A program made the position numbers and the translations under genes. The notes beneath the pieces are model-generated. The model saw nothing but the letters and a program-made list of their open reading frames with translations. It ran no database searches and was not told where the DNA came from. Below, one piece after another: positions 11,716 to 24,600 of a stretch of 64,000 nucleotides of DNA (the first letter of the stretch is position 1; every line of letters begins with the position of its first letter). This DNA is from Callorhinus ursinus (Eukaryota; Chordata; Mammalia; Carnivora; Otariidae). The stretch is from contig NW_020313057.1 in NCBI RefSeq assembly GCF_003265705.1, positions 6,063,363 through 6,127,362 on the forward strand, written 5' to 3'.

Positions 11716-13124
11716 TAAGCCCAGTGAAGACAATGTGCAAAATTCTTCTATTTTCCTTTAAAAAAAAAAAAACTGCAAAGTTTCCCCTCATAATTTCGGA
11801 AGGGGATGACATTCTGAAAAATGCTTTCTTTCCATTTCTGTGCTTCAGAGTATCCAAATCAACTCACTCCTAATCTTTAAAATTTGTACATTTCACACCA
11901 GGAAAGACAGTCAGAGAAGGGAACATTTTATTCCCAAGTGACATTCTGGGTTTAACTATCCTTTGCAACAGTTTTGTTTTGAAAGATCTCTGTGACTGTA
12001 TAGGAACCAGCCAGATGTCAACGATGAGTCTACCATGTACGATATTCCCCGGAGACTAAAAATACTCCTTGCTGATAGAGTATCTGGAAATACCACGAGA
12101 ACACCATCAGACCTGATGCATCACTAAGTGTTTATGTCACCGTCTCTGAAACAACAGATGTTCTGGGCTCCTGCTGTTCCCTCTGAATAACAAAATGACT
12201 TGTGGGGAGTTGCAGTTCCCCTCACTTTTCCACAACAGTTTCAGGAAGAACCAATGAATTTTTGCTGTCACTTTGACTTCTGAAAGGAGCCTTAGAAACT
12301 GTGGAGGTCCTGGGATCCACCTGTGGCTACCGGCAGGTTTCTGCAGGTGTTTGCCCATGGGAAGCTGTCAAGAGTCGGTCCAAATCAGGGCAATGCTCCT
12401 GACAGAAGAAAAATAACCAGCGGGAACTTTCTAGGTGCCAGAACATCTTTCCGGGACACAAATACGTAGGTGGAATCTGCACTCAAAAATAACTCAGTGA
12501 TGGGAACAGGAGAAAAGACGATGGCTGAGCAGTGCAGGCAGAAGAGCAGTTACCTGGAAAATGCACCGGGAATGATGAGGCCTGACATCCAGGATGCGAC
12601 CCAGAGAGGGACCCAAGTTTGTAAATGAGCAGCATTTTGAGTTCCCTCAAGGGAAGATAGGGGAAATCTCGAAATTCAGATCGTAAAAGGTGGAGGGAAA
12701 ATGACATTCAACAGAAATGGAGACGCAACGGTGGTGTGAGCTGCAAGGTTAGCCATACTGCTGATGATGATCACCAATACCTTATAGCCACAAGCGCTCA
12801 ACAATCTCCAAAGCCTCGTTAGGTGCACTGCGTCATCTGACCAATCAGGAACCCGGGACTAGAAAGAGGAACCAGGTCCTGAGCCCAGAAAAGGGGATAG
12901 AAGTAAAAGGGGACAGAATTAAAGGCAATTTCAAGTTCTCCTCCCTGAAACCGAAGACATGAGAAAGGAGCAGGGTAAAATAGCTTCAAGTAAGAAGAAT
13001 CACCAAGCCTGACATGAGATAAGGCACGCTGACTTCCCCAGGATAAATGCAGATACAAACGGCGTCTGCAGCACAGTCCGTGATGCTCGGGAGAAGCACT
13101 AACAGTCAGAAGATGCACCTTACA
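11716..13124. other. Unique interval, nothing recognised
   Basis: No gene or repeat that I can support. An A14 run at 11759-11772 is the only low-complexity feature. Several open frames of 70-100 codons occur on the minus strand without recognisable domains. Confidence 0.35.
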
Positions 13125-13290
13125 GACTAGGCTCAGTAACTTACCAGCCGTGTCACCCAGGGCGCCTCAGTTACCAAACCCCAGCCCACTCTTCTTTATC
13201 TGCAGAACAACAGTGAAGGGACCTGCCTTCCACTATCTACGCAAATGCATTTATGGTATTGCTTGGCATTTAGGAGGCATGTGAAAATGT
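13125..13290 (+). repeat. Probable MIR SINE, diverged
   Basis: The order 'AGTAACTTACCAGCCGTGTC', 'GCGCCTCAGTTACC', 'TTTATCTGCAGAACAACAGT', and 'TTGCTTGGCATTTAGGAGGC' follows a plus-strand MIR, with many substitutions. The assignment is less certain than for the other MIRs here. Confidence 0.5.
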
Positions 13291-14379
13291 CAGCTTAAAA
13301 TGATAATTGGATTGCTCTCAATCACTTACGACGGTGTCTCAGGATAACAAATTCAAGTCTAAGATCGCCACAAGGCAGATGTTGTTCTCATCCTACAACG
13401 AAGGGGAACTGAAACTGAATGGTCTATTTGTGGACCTGGCATTAGGAATTGGGTCTTCCCATTTCTGACCCCTGGATCTTTTCATTGGGGGAAAATAAGC
13501 CCTTGAAATAAAGTATCCCACGTCACACAGGTAGAAAAGAGGAGAGAGTGAGCTTTCTGCTACATGTTTTCCCACTAAAAATTGCTGGCTTTCTTCTCCA
13601 CCATCTATCTACTGCTGATTACAACAAGTGACAAACACTCATTTTCAGATAAATATCTAAATAGTGTTCTGCCAATATGGGAAGATAAATTTTTTTGAGT
13701 CAGAACACTGCAAAATCGCTATGTGCTTTGACTTTACGGTAAAAACAGAAGCTCAACTCCACCTTGTGAACTGCAAATTCATTTCAGTCTCGGTTCATGA
13801 GACTTGGACTACGCAGGACCCAAAGTTTCTTTAAGATGGTCTCTTCAATTTACTTATAGTTGAGAGGTGGGACTAGGGAAAGGAGCAATACAGCAAGCAT
13901 TTCTTCTCCTTTCACTAATAGTAAATTGCTGTCTATAATCCCATAGTCATCGGGCATAGCTTAATACACTAAGCTTCAGGTCTGCTATGCCTAGGCTGTT
14001 TAAAACCTTACGTTCAAATCTCAGAAGAGTCTGTATGACTCCTCATCTCCTTGAGTTTGATCAATTACATTTCATAGATTTTTATTATGTGAGAGACTCA
14101 AATAAGGCTTTAATAACCCAAATCCGGTTTATCTTATGGAGACTCTAAATACCTTGTACTTTTTATTTATCTAAATATTGAGTTTCAGGCTTACTGTCTC
14201 TTAACACCTTCCCAGCAGTTAGCAAGGAAATTGTGTGAAAACTTTTAATTAGGATGAGAATATTCTGGTGGAATCATGAGCTACATAATTTATATATGTA
14301 ATCTTCCAGTACAGGTGAAAGAATGGAGGTAGGAGATCCAGTCCATGAAGGAAAGACGAATCCAACATGGTACCTGATA
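13291..14379. other. Unique interval
   Basis: No exon or clear repeat. At 13951-14025 a tRNA-like pair of motifs ('TAGCTTAATACACTAA' and 'GTTCAAATCTC') occurs, but no cloverleaf can be built, so I do not call a tRNA. Confidence 0.35.
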
Positions 14380-14607
14380 GTAACCGCCATTTATTGAATG
14401 GCTACCATGTGCTTGGCACTTAATGTGAATTATCTCATTCAATCCTCATGGCTCTCCTATAAGGTAGATATTTTTATACCCAGTTTACAGAGACTTCCAG
14501 ATGCTTTGTCCAAAGCCATATGAGCTGAAAAAGGAGAATAGGATTTAAACACAGGTGGGTCTGATCCCATGTCCATGATGTTTCATTTACGTACACTGCC
14601 CTACAAC
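14380..14607 (-). repeat. MIR SINE
   Basis: Antisense MIR: 'GCCATTTATTGAATGGCTAC', 'CATGTGCTTGGCACTTAATG', 'ATCTCATTCAATCCTCATGG', 'CCCAGTTTACAGAGACTTCC' and 'AGGATTTAAACACAGG'. The block order is complete. Confidence 0.9.
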
Positions 14608-16299
14608 CACTGCATGTCTAAATAGAAAGTAACAACAAAGTATACAGAAGGCACCAAAAATGGAGTTGTAAAGTGAAAGCCCAAGCCAGGAAGACAGTAG
14701 GACCCAGGGACTTAAGAAGGGAACCTGGGTCAAACTGTCATAATTTTATATCAAGACTGTCTTTAAAGAGCTGATGACTGATCTTCCCACTCACACCATG
14801 CCTCATCCACATGGTGAGTAGGCAGGCTTATGGGCACGGTCTCTAGAAGAGCCCAGTGTGGGCGGGTGCCAGGGTGTAATGCCCTTTAAAAATGTCACAG
14901 GCGAAAGTTCTTACACTCAGTGGAATGTGCACTCTGCTGAGATGGCGTGGTACAGAGAGCTGGGGCCCCAGAAGTCATACCCCATCTGGGATCCTGTTCT
15001 GTTGTCTTCTGCTCTGTCTAGTCATCTCCCTAGCTTTCTGCATTCTTTGCCATGAAAAAACCTCTCCATCTTCCGTTCACAGCCTTCTATCACATGGCCA
15101 CCCTGTTACTGACATCTGGAGTGAAGCCACAGGCAAAATCAGCTATGCCCCACGTTTTCTGGGAAAGCTGATTCAATGGGTGCCACTAACTCATACCAGT
15201 CAGGAACAAAAACAGGTCGAAAACAAGGGGTGGCAGTGGAAATAATCATATCAATCTGAAACATGTTAGATTTAAATTGCTTGAAGATCATCCAGGGGAG
15301 ACATATGCTCAAAAACTGGATATAGAGTCTCAAGTACATGGGAAGTTCAGAAGTGGAGACCTAGAAGGGGAATCACTGATATTCAGGAGATACATCAAAC
15401 CACAGAGGATGAGCTCACCCAAGGAGAGAATACATAAAAAGAAGAGTAATGGCTCAACACTGGGAAATACAAAAGAGAGAAAGAGAGAGAGACAGACACA
15501 GAAAGAGAGGAGAATCAGGAGGACAGCCACAGAAATCAGAGAACTGGGAGAGAACAGTGATGGGGAATCATGTTTAAAGGGCAGCATTTCTCAAAGGGTA
15601 TTCCTAGTTTTATAGTAAGATAAGCTTTACAGATTAAAGTAAAACTGCCTTGCTAATTTGTAGCATGAATCTTTAAAGAGGGTTATATAGAGCGAGCTTT
15701 CTAAAAATATCTGACCACAGAACTCTTCCTTTTACCTAAAACCTATTCCCCTCCTTCAAAACTCAGGTCCCCTAGAGCACACTTTGGGAAGACCCAGAGT
15801 GAGTTTCCCTAAACAAGAAACTGTGACCTCAGTACACAGAGAGAGCCAATATATAAGTATTCAACAAGGGCTACATTTTGACAATTAGCAAGGCATTGAT
15901 TACCTTCACTGGAGCAGTTTTAGCAGATCAGTAAGGACAGAGGCAAGGTAACAAAGGACTGAGTAATAAGAAGGTAGAATATGAAAACAGCACACGTTGC
16001 TTACTCTCTCCAGAGACCTGGGTTTGAAAGGCAAGACACAGAAGATAGGAACGAGAGAGAATGTAGTTTCAACAGCACATTTCAGGATGGAAGAGCTTTG
16101 TGCACATTTATAGCCTGGAAGGAGAAACCAGAGATAGAGAAAAGCCACAAATATGTGGGTTGAGAGAGTGGGCAGAAGGGGTAGGTACGGGGCAAGGCAC
16201 CGAAGACGTGGACAGGAACCAGATGGAAGAGGGATTGTGGAGTGTGCACATACAAATAAAGTAGCCAACCACAAGAATACAGAAAAGGAGGAGCTCAGG
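14608..16299. other. Unique interval with purine-rich patch
   Basis: No gene recognised. A purine-rich stretch of GA and GACA units lies at about 15471-15520 and produces apparent open frames on both strands at 15277-15615, which I regard as compositional. Open frames at 14858-15245 show no domain. Confidence 0.4.
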
Positions 16300-16460
16300 A
16301 CGGTTGGAAAAGACTAGGCAAGGCTCCTTGCAAGAGGCAGCCTTTCACCTGGGCCTGGAAGGAGCGGGAGAGAAGTAGAGAAGACAGGCACACCAGAAAT
16401 GCAAGCCATTCCAAAGGGACAGGAACCAGAAGGAGAGGTATGCAGAAGCTGAAGAACAGA
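16300..16460 (-). repeat. L2 LINE fragment
   Basis: 'GGGCCTGGAAGGAGCGGGAG' and 'AAGCCATTCCAAAGGGACAG' in this order resemble the antisense L2 segment 'ACCTGAAGGATGAG ... GCATTCCAGGCAGAGGGAAC'. Similarity is only moderate. Confidence 0.5.
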
Positions 16461-18628
16461 GTGTGCCCAAGAAAGGACATCTGGGATTGGCATCCCAAGC
16501 CCCTTTATCCTTAGCTAGTTTCCTTTTCATTGGGTGTCACTGATTCCATGCAACAGGATGTCTAATTGACTACAGGATCCTTAACAATGACATACCCATC
16601 CATCTGTTGATTTGTAATCGGGAGCCCTATTTTATTATTTGATTCCTGATACCTAAAGTCACACAATCCAAATTTTCTACTTAAAAGGAAAGGAGAGTAA
16701 AGAAACACACAGTTTACTCTCAATGGACTGAAGAGTATAAATAGACAGCTGAGCCAAAACCAACCACAATCTTGTGAGTGAAAAAAATTACATGTTTGTT
16801 TTGCTAATCTGGAACTAAGAGTTCAGTCAAGCAATTTATGCAAGACCAGAATCTGGAAAGAGGAGTGTACAATAGATCTGAACAAGATTATATTTTCCAC
16901 CTTGTTGGAACTACATCTTTTCCTAGACAAGAAGATGGGAGTTGTTCTTGGTGATTACTGTTTACCACTTACAGGGATGAAATAATCAGTATTTTTGGTA
17001 ATCGCCTTAACAATTATTTTACAAGGTTTTCTTGCCTCTGCAATTCAAAGCAAGAACTCACTAAGTTATCTCTAGCTTTTGGAGAAAGAGTGAGTACTGG
17101 GGCTTGGGTGTATTCAGAAGGCATTTCTGCAAAACATTTTTTGCTCTACACAGACTGCATAAACCGAAGCCTCTCAGCTGTTTTCCTCTATAACGTTCCA
17201 ACTCTTTAGCTAACGTCATGTTAATAAATAATAACAGAAATGGACATTGTTCCATTCTAAGGATGTAGTTTTAATCAGAAGGCAGTCCCCCTCTGTTCCT
17301 TGATGAGGCCTCTTTGTTAGTCTACGTAGCAGCTGGGGGAGGTTGTTTCCCAACCCAAGCAAGTGTTTAAACAATTATTAAGTGGCAAATTGGTAACCTA
17401 AGACACCAGTGCCACCAACATCCTACTGAAGACAGGACCATTCAATGTACCTATCTTTAATTGCCACCGACAATTCAGCCTGAGGACAAACCTCGCCATT
17501 TCTGTGGGGAGGCTTCTATAAACAGACCTCAAGTAACCGCACGTTACTTCAGATGTATAGGGAATGCATCTGGATTTGATATGTATTCCAAGGCAAAGAA
17601 CTAGAGAGACCATTCCTTCCTTTTTGTAGAGTGGGTTAGTGAATACATGACCTGGTCTATAAGTGTGTGTGTGTGTGTGTGTGTCTAAGAGACACAGAAC
17701 CCACATGTAATATTGCATGAATTTTTGTATGTATAGCAAAATAGGAATGTTTGTCGTTTGCTCATTATTGTGTAAACTACAGGGACAGACTGGTTGATCT
17801 ACTGGCATTATTTGCTCTACCTAATGGCTAAGTCTCCACTTGGCATAAGAAAATGCACCTTCTTCAAATCCCAGAAGCCTCCCTGAATCACAGTCCTTAG
17901 AGGCACCTCCTGGTTTCTGTTTTCCCTTCATGCCCACCCTTGCCTGTGACTTACTGGAATTCAATCCATGCCTTTTGGGATTTGCCCATTTTGAAACAGT
18001 CCCTGGATACTTCTGCCATAATCATACTCCCAACCTTAGCTGTTCTTCCTCTCAGAAAAATCAAGGTCTTTGTTAATCCCGTTTCTGTATTATTAGAGTC
18101 AGTTAGAATATTCTCATTCTGAACAAGAAAAAAAAGGTCTTTTAGACCTTAGAGTCGTTACCTCATTATGAATTTTACCTCCAGTCATTAGAAGTGTATC
18201 TCTTTAACCATCCCCAAAAGAAATTTTATCAGTGATCACAATGGTCTTGCCTTTAGTCTGGATTCTTTACCAAGAAAATATTGCATGTTAAGCAACTGTC
18301 CCACTCTGATGCCTGAACGTCTTCTACCACTTCTTAAGCAAAATCCATTGATATGGTGTCATTTTTGTTACTCATTATTTTCAGCCCAAAAGAACAGAGG
18401 GAAGAACGATACAATGCCCAGGCAGCAGCAAGTCATCTAAAAGGATCCCGCTCCCTGGGCACCCCCACCTCTCCCAAACAGCAGAAAATACACAGTACGC
18501 GTTGAGTTCTGGAAATCAGAACTCCTCATTTCTCCATTTCGACATCAGAAGAGACACAAAGCAAATTATTTACATAGTTTAAAATACAGCATGATATATG
18601 TATAAATGTATATTTAACTTTGGGAACA
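16461..18628. other. Unique interval
   Basis: No gene seen. It contains a (GT)11 microsatellite at 17663-17684. The 136-codon minus-strand frame at 17398-17808 runs through this microsatellite, giving a threonine-histidine run, and is not credible as a gene. Confidence 0.4.
17663..17684. repeat. (GT)11 microsatellite
   Basis: Twenty-two bases of uninterrupted GT dinucleotides. It is likely polymorphic in length between individuals. Confidence 0.95.
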
Positions 18629-18643
18629 TCACTAGGTGGCAGC
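18629..18643 (+). promoter_or_regulatory. Candidate CTCF binding motif
   Basis: The 15-mer TCACTAGGTGGCAGC fits the core of the CTCF motif, CCASYAGRKGGCRS, at nearly every informative position, lacking only the first C. Such motifs mark loop anchors and insulators in mammals. It lies in unique, non-SINE sequence, so it is not one of the SINE-borne CTCF sites known in carnivores. Occupancy cannot be seen from sequence. Confidence 0.5.
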
Positions 18644-20588
18644 TGGTATTCTAAACATCATTATGCATTCCACCCAGTGCAATGGAATACAGATTATTTA
18701 TAAAATGAAGAATTAGGTGCTCCACATTTAAAGGCCAAGATTTTTTTCTAGGTCAAAAGAAGGAAAGTTTTAGCAATCCTTAAAAAAAAAAAAAAGATGC
18801 ACTGCCAATTCTTGCTTATTAAGCAGCAATGATTAAGTTGGTGCTTTTCTCAGCACTCCCTCCCCGCAGGGGGGGGTGTCCCCCTGCTACCCGCCCCATG
18901 GCTGAAAGCTCTATGGCATTTTGTTGCTGCTTCATCGAGCACTGAGAGAAAAGGGAGGCCAAGGCCATTTTGCTCCTCTTACCAGCTCTTAATACCAGTC
19001 CAGAGGGACAGATAGGCTGAACCTGTAGGCTTAAAGCTAAACTTTCAGATCATGGTGGATCTTAGTGACCTATGCTCTCCACTTTCTAAGTACTAAAGAC
19101 AATGAAGCATTTTTCCTTTCCTTTTCTCTTCTCTTCTTGACTTTAATAACCAATATCATTACACCATTCCCACTGCAGAGCACAATTTTCACATTTGCCT
19201 GAGACACTTTGGCTGTTGGCCTATGTGGAAGGACACCCCCCTCTCAGAATATTCCAACTACAAGAGGCGTAACTGACCAAGGACCTCGGCTGCTGGGTTC
19301 TGGAACCATCAGCACACTGGCTCCAGGTCATGCTTCCCACAGGCTTCTCCCAGCCACTGACTGGGCACAGAGGGATATTAAAGACAAGCCTGTTCCTGGA
19401 AGACCCAGGAGAGCTCTCACTCAAGGACTCCCAGAGCCTTGTGGAATCTTCGTCAGACTGTCCTTGGGTTTGGGAGCTACCCAACAGCCTTCCCTTCCCT
19501 CAGGGTCAGCCATGCGCTGCTGTCTGGCCGCTCTCCCAGCCTCTACCAGTTCCTGTCCCATTTCCTCTCACAGACATTTCTCCTCATAAAATCCTTACAC
19601 ATTTACTTCCTTCTTGGTGCTTGCTTCTCAAAGTACCCAAACTCGTACAGACTATAACTTTATGTGAAATCAGGTGTAGGAAAGAATGAATCAGGAATCA
19701 ATGAAATCCACGTAGGCACTAGGCACTCTACTGTGTGTGTGTGCGTGCACATGTGCACATGTGTGTTTCTTCAGGAGTTCCCTGGTTCACAAATGGCCAA
19801 GTCGGATTAGCTGTTCTGGTTCACCCCAAACAATACCCATCAGGTGGACAGAGGAATTTCTTTTTCTTTCTGATTTGCCAATGCTGATTACTTTCTTCTA
19901 TTCCTTTAACCCCAAATGATAAGAGAACCAGCTGTTACCTGGGACGGGGCGTGGGTTCTGAGGCAGTCCATGCAGTGACACCGGGCTCCAGGGCGGAGGC
20001 TAACTCACGATGCCTTGCAGCTATCCCAGTCCTGTCTCTGGCCACCTGGTCCTGTCTACTGATTTCAATTCCCTATTCCCAGACAGGCTTCCCTTTCTCA
20101 GTGGAGAAGACCTGCTCAGCATCAAGTACTTTGGGATTTCCCCTGAAGGGCAAGTGAATGAGTGTCCCAAAAAAACATCTCTATCAGCAGCTGTGAGTTC
20201 TTCGTAAATGTGAACAAGAAAAGACTGAGGGTACAGTAGGAAGCCTATGGGAGAAGGTGAGACAGGAAGCAAACTACCGTGATGGTGACTGAAATATCTA
20301 AGTAGGCTTGTCCATTGCTGGCCCTTGAGAAGGAAGATAGGAGTTATGAGGAAGAAGACCAGAAGTATCCCCAGTGGTTTATGCCACATGGCAGGCAGCT
20401 CTCGCTGGACCCTTCAGCCCCACTGTGCTTTGCCATGACCCAGCAATGGAAGAAAGACACATCCTTCTCCCACATCACTGTCTGGCTGACAAAAAGGGAA
20501 GGGTGAATGGAATCTGAGTGAGCTGCAGCAGAGGTGGGAGTAGCTCCATAATGCTGCACGGTGGAGAGCACCCCAACATGCCAAGGAA
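18644..20588. other. Unique interval with low-complexity patches
   Basis: No gene recognised. Features are an A15 run at about 18781-18795, a G/C hairpin at 18866-18887, and an alternating purine-pyrimidine tract at 19732-19766. Overlapping frames of 120-126 codons at 19209-19689 and 20021-20389 lie on both strands with no domain. Confidence 0.4.
19732..19766. repeat. Alternating purine-pyrimidine tract (TG/CA)
   Basis: Thirty-five bases of unbroken pyrimidine-purine alternation made of TG, CG and CA steps. It includes the 12-base palindrome TGCACATGTGCA. Sequences of this type can adopt Z-DNA under negative supercoiling. Confidence 0.85.
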
Positions 20589-20685
20589 AACTCCATGTGT
20601 CCAAAACAGAACTTCCATCTCCTCCCTCCCTACTCTTCTGTCTGGGGTCCCTATTTCATTGGTGGTGATTTGTATCACTGTAAAT
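20589..20685 (+). repeat. Possible L2 ORF2 fragment
   Basis: 'TGTGTCCAAAACAGAACTTC', followed by CT-rich sequence and 'GGTCCCTATTTCATTGGTGG', parallels the L2 ORF2 segment that encodes a 'MSKTELI' type peptide. It is short and diverged. Confidence 0.5.
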
Positions 20686-21129
20686 CCCAAGAGTTTCCCC
20701 TGAGAAACCCAGCACTGGGATGCATGGTATTATTAGCACTATCTCTGGGTGCATTATGAGTTAGAGAGACATTTGCTACCATTGCTTATCACAATTCTTT
20801 TATGGCAAAACACATTTTGAGTTCCAAACAACAGATACTAAATAAACTAGAATATGATCCATTCATAAACTGGGTAGTAGCTGTGCTAATGATGTGGAAT
20901 ACATCCTCACTTAGAAAATTATTATTATCATTAATCAGAGCTATTCATTCATAGTCTGATATTTGGAGCTCAGCTTGATTTCTTTTAAGTCTTTTAACTT
21001 CTCTGCTTAGCAGCTAGTTACAGGACAACATTTGTTTCTATGAGTAATGTTGCTTTGTGCTCTTAAACTCCAACTAAAAATTGGTAGAGATCTGATATAT
21101 CAGCAAATAAAATTTGAAGGAGACTTTAA
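20686..21129. other. Unique AT-rich interval
   Basis: No gene or repeat recognised. Confidence 0.35.
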
Positions 21130-21345
21130 ACATTAATTGGATGTGATGATTCTCAGGATGTGGCCTCAGGATCAGCAGCATCAGCATGACCTGGGAATCA
21201 TCAGAAATGCAAATTACCAGCTCCACTCCATACCTCCTAAATCAGAATCTCGAGGATGGGGTGGGGCCCAGAGTTGCATTTTAACAAGCCCTCCAGGTGA
21301 TTCTGATCCATGCTCAAGTTTGGGAACCACTCGTTTCACGAATCT
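21130..21345 (+). mobile_element. MER5-type nonautonomous DNA transposon (hAT-Charlie)
   Basis: The order of blocks is that of MER5A: 'GATTCTCAGGATGTGGCC', 'CAGCAGCATCAGCATGACCT', 'AATCATCAGAAATGCAAATT', 'AATCAGAATCTCGAGG', 'GCATTTTAACAAGCCCTCCA' and 'AGTTTGGGAACCACT' at the end. The ends are imperfect inverted repeats of the GGTTCTCAAA type. These elements have no protein and were moved by a Charlie transposase in early mammals. Confidence 0.88.
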
Positions 21346-21464
21346 ACTATCTTTAGGCTAGGGATTATATCAATCATGGGTCCTGTAAGTGGTTTTAAGT
21401 GTGCTATAGCTAATAATCCCTGTAGAAAGCACTGAACTAACTACAGGAATGAGTCTTGCCTTTT

Positions 21465-21658
21465 ATTTTATTTTTTCAAAGATTTTATTTATTTGAGAGA
21501 GAAGAGCATGAGCAGGGGGAGGAGCAGAGGGAGAGAGACAAGCAGACTCTGCACTCAGTGAGGAACCCAACACGGGGCTTGATCTCACGACCTTGAGATC
21601 ATGACCTGAGCTGAAATCAAGAGTCAGCTGCTTAACAGACTGAGCCACCCAGGTGTCC
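21465..21658 (-). repeat. SINEC element
   Basis: Minus-strand SINEC with head GGACACCTGGGTGGCTCAGT, a B-box region read as 'GGGGCTTGATCTCACGACC' and a GA tract, with a tail seen as AAAGATTTTATTTATTT. Target-site duplications: TGAGTCTTGCCTTTT at 21450-21464 and TGAGTCTTGACTTTT at 21659-21673. More diverged than the SINECs at 7306 and 28798, so probably older. Confidence 0.94.
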
Positions 21659-21673
21659 TGAGTCTTGACTTTT

Positions 21674-24600
21674 AAAAGAGTTTTCAGTCCAATTGGAGAA
21701 ACTCACACACATGAGATTAGCAGAAAGCTGACAGGACAATAAATCATCAAATGTGCACAAACTGAACTGTACTACAGGATATTCAAGAGAGGGAACCATA
21801 TTGTTGGACTATACCTATTTGGATATGATTCAATATTTGCCTTACAAATCTACAATTAATATTGATGGCCAGATACTCTTCTAGTAAATGAAGAAAAAAA
21901 GAGGCTATATAGCCTTTTTTCCCTGGACCCCAAGAATTGGGTTAGGGTTAAATTTAATCTTGTCTCTAAATGCTACTTTGTTTTCATCTTCAAAGATAGT
22001 GACTCCACAGCCTTTCTGAGCAACTCATGGCGGTCATCGGTAGGAGCTGAGAGAGGTTTTCATGCCCAGCTGAGAGCTTTTCTTATTGACCAGAAAGAAA
22101 GCTCTTCATAGCTGATTCATAATTGCTACTGTGAGACAGTGGGATGGGAAAGCATCTTGTAAAGTTTAAAAGTTCTGCAGAAGTTAGGTATTTGCTACAT
22201 TATTACTACTGTTTGATTTAAACAGTGGCACTGCTTCTGCATGAGAAGGCTTAATGATTGTGCTGATTCTAAAATGACTACGCGAGAAGGGAAGGTTCAC
22301 ATGCGGTGTAAAAATAATAAAAAAAAAAACCCAACACACCCATTTCCTCATTCCTTCAGTAGATGTGTCTGAAAATGTATAACAGACAAATCAAAAGCCC
22401 CAGGCTTTCTGTTGCTCTCAAGGTATTTTTTTTAAGTTGCTGAAATGACATAAAATCAAATCCCTTTGAAAGGTGGATGGCCTCACATATAATTCTATAG
22501 ATCTGATCCAAAAACTCAAAAAAGGGAATCATTTGCTCACTTTTGGTGATCATTAATTCTTTAAAGTTACAAAAGTACCATTTAGTAAATTACCTTTTCC
22601 AAGGCACTAAATGACATCTTAAAAGTCTGCAAGTGTTAAATCATCTTCCCAAAGTGGTCAGTTTACCCCTTAATCACTGATAACATCCACCCAAATAGCT
22701 TCAGTTTCTTTAGTGCCAGATTCTGACAAACATAAAGCAATTTATAGACATTATCAAATCATCCTTAACACCAAAGTTGGTGTGGGGAAAGGGGACCTCC
22801 CCCCAAATGATTTTCAAACTTCCCCGGTAAAGGAATACCATGGCTTTCAAAGATTTTAATTATAAATTAGTCCAATAGTTGCAGAATAATATCAAAATGT
22901 CATGCTTTCTTTTTTATTGGTCATGTTTTATGACACCGAAGAAGATATCTAGTCTAATACTTTCTTGATTCTAATTTATCCTTTCCGGCTGAATGGGAGC
23001 ATATGGGATTAGAATTTAGATTTTGGCCTAGGAGAACATCTTTCTGAATTTTTCTGGACAACTGTGAATATGGTTGGAACTCAACAGCCTTGTTCATGAG
23101 GCATCTCCTGGGGTCGGTAGGCATTTCCAGGCTAGACCAAGGACAGCTGAGGACTCATTGCTGCACTTACATTGGGATCAACATGGTCAGGGGACAGCTT
23201 CAGGAGGGTTAGCCCCTTTCTTTGCCTAAATGGTCACCACTACCCTCTTCACGTGACTTTCACCCTGACTTAAGTTTGCTACTCTTCCCCAAAAGTCATA
23301 AATTAAGTCTAGCTCATGAGCTACCTTATTATTTTCCAGTAAACCAAGCGACTAAAAACTTCCTTCAAAGTAGAAATTGGTCATTACAAACCTATGTGAG
23401 ATAGAGTGGACCTATCGTTAGAGGTGAACACATAGAGGAACTACGGAGAGATTTTAGTCTGTCGGGCAACAGGCAGCCCGTGTATGTTCTTGTCCCCTTC
23501 TTCGCCTAAATCTCTCTAGGTTTTAGCTTCATGGATTGCTTGTATACATACTTCTGACAAATTTTGAGGGAAAGCTCTAAGCCTCAATGCTGGAGGAATG
23601 TGAAAGACCCCATTCAGAGGTCACGGTTAAAGACAACCACCTTAAGTGTGGAATAGAAGGGAAATACTTTTTCAGTGTTGCTTAAAATAGAATTTACTGA
23701 GAGAGAAGGTTAATCCATCTGACTTACCACGATGGTATTTTACATTAAATCATGACACTTGGAAAGCAAGGATCAGGCCATGCAACAGAGCAGAACCTAC
23801 TTCAGCATGAGCCAAGGGTCTGGACAAACTTTGGAGGTCTTCAAAGAAATGTAGAATTTTCCTCTTTTTTCCTATCGTCTCCCCTCTTTCCCTCTATTGC
23901 CTCACCAAGTTGTTGGAAAGAGACTTCTTATTATCCTCTATTTTCTCTGTTACTTCAAGCACAAAAACCTCTTACGGCAGAATTATGGTCTTATCCTAGA
24001 ACAAGTGGTGGTTCCAAGGGCTCTTCGAAGTCTGTATGTTGCTGTAGAAAGCCAAAGGAGACAGGGCAGGGCTAGAGGACTGGCACCCAGAACCCCATTC
24101 CGTTTCTTACAAAACCTCCCTCACGTGCTCCCATGGGGCTTGTGGGTTAAAAGTGGGAGAGAAGAAACAGCCTTTTCTAACTTTGGATTCGATTTTCGCC
24201 TTTCATCTGGACTTGGATTGGAAAAAAAAAAAATCTAAAGAGAAAAAAAAAAAAGAGGAAAATTATACCCAGGAAGACAATGAAAGATTAACTGAGAAAG
24301 CCCAAATTAAATAATGTGGAAAAAATTTTAAAAGATCTTTTTCTTTTTTAAGCTAAATCTTCAGTGTCACTGGCACCATTTTTATAGTCAAATGAAGAAA
24401 TCTACCTGGATGAGAATGTCATGCACTCCTTCTTCACAACAGTAATATTTCACAGTGTATTTTTGGTTTTTCTCTTCAGGAAGTCAATATCACCAACTAT
24501 AAACACACAGCGTAATCTTCTGTCAATAAAATGAGGTCAGCTTTCCTTGGGGTCTCCTTTAAAACTTGACATCATTATCCCCTACTCCAAATCCCCTCAC

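Noticed and set aside
13951..14025. tRNA-like or mitochondrial-tRNA-like stretch
   Set aside because: A-box and B-box resembling words occur, but no acceptor or anticodon stems pair. Probably chance or an unrecognisable old SINE.
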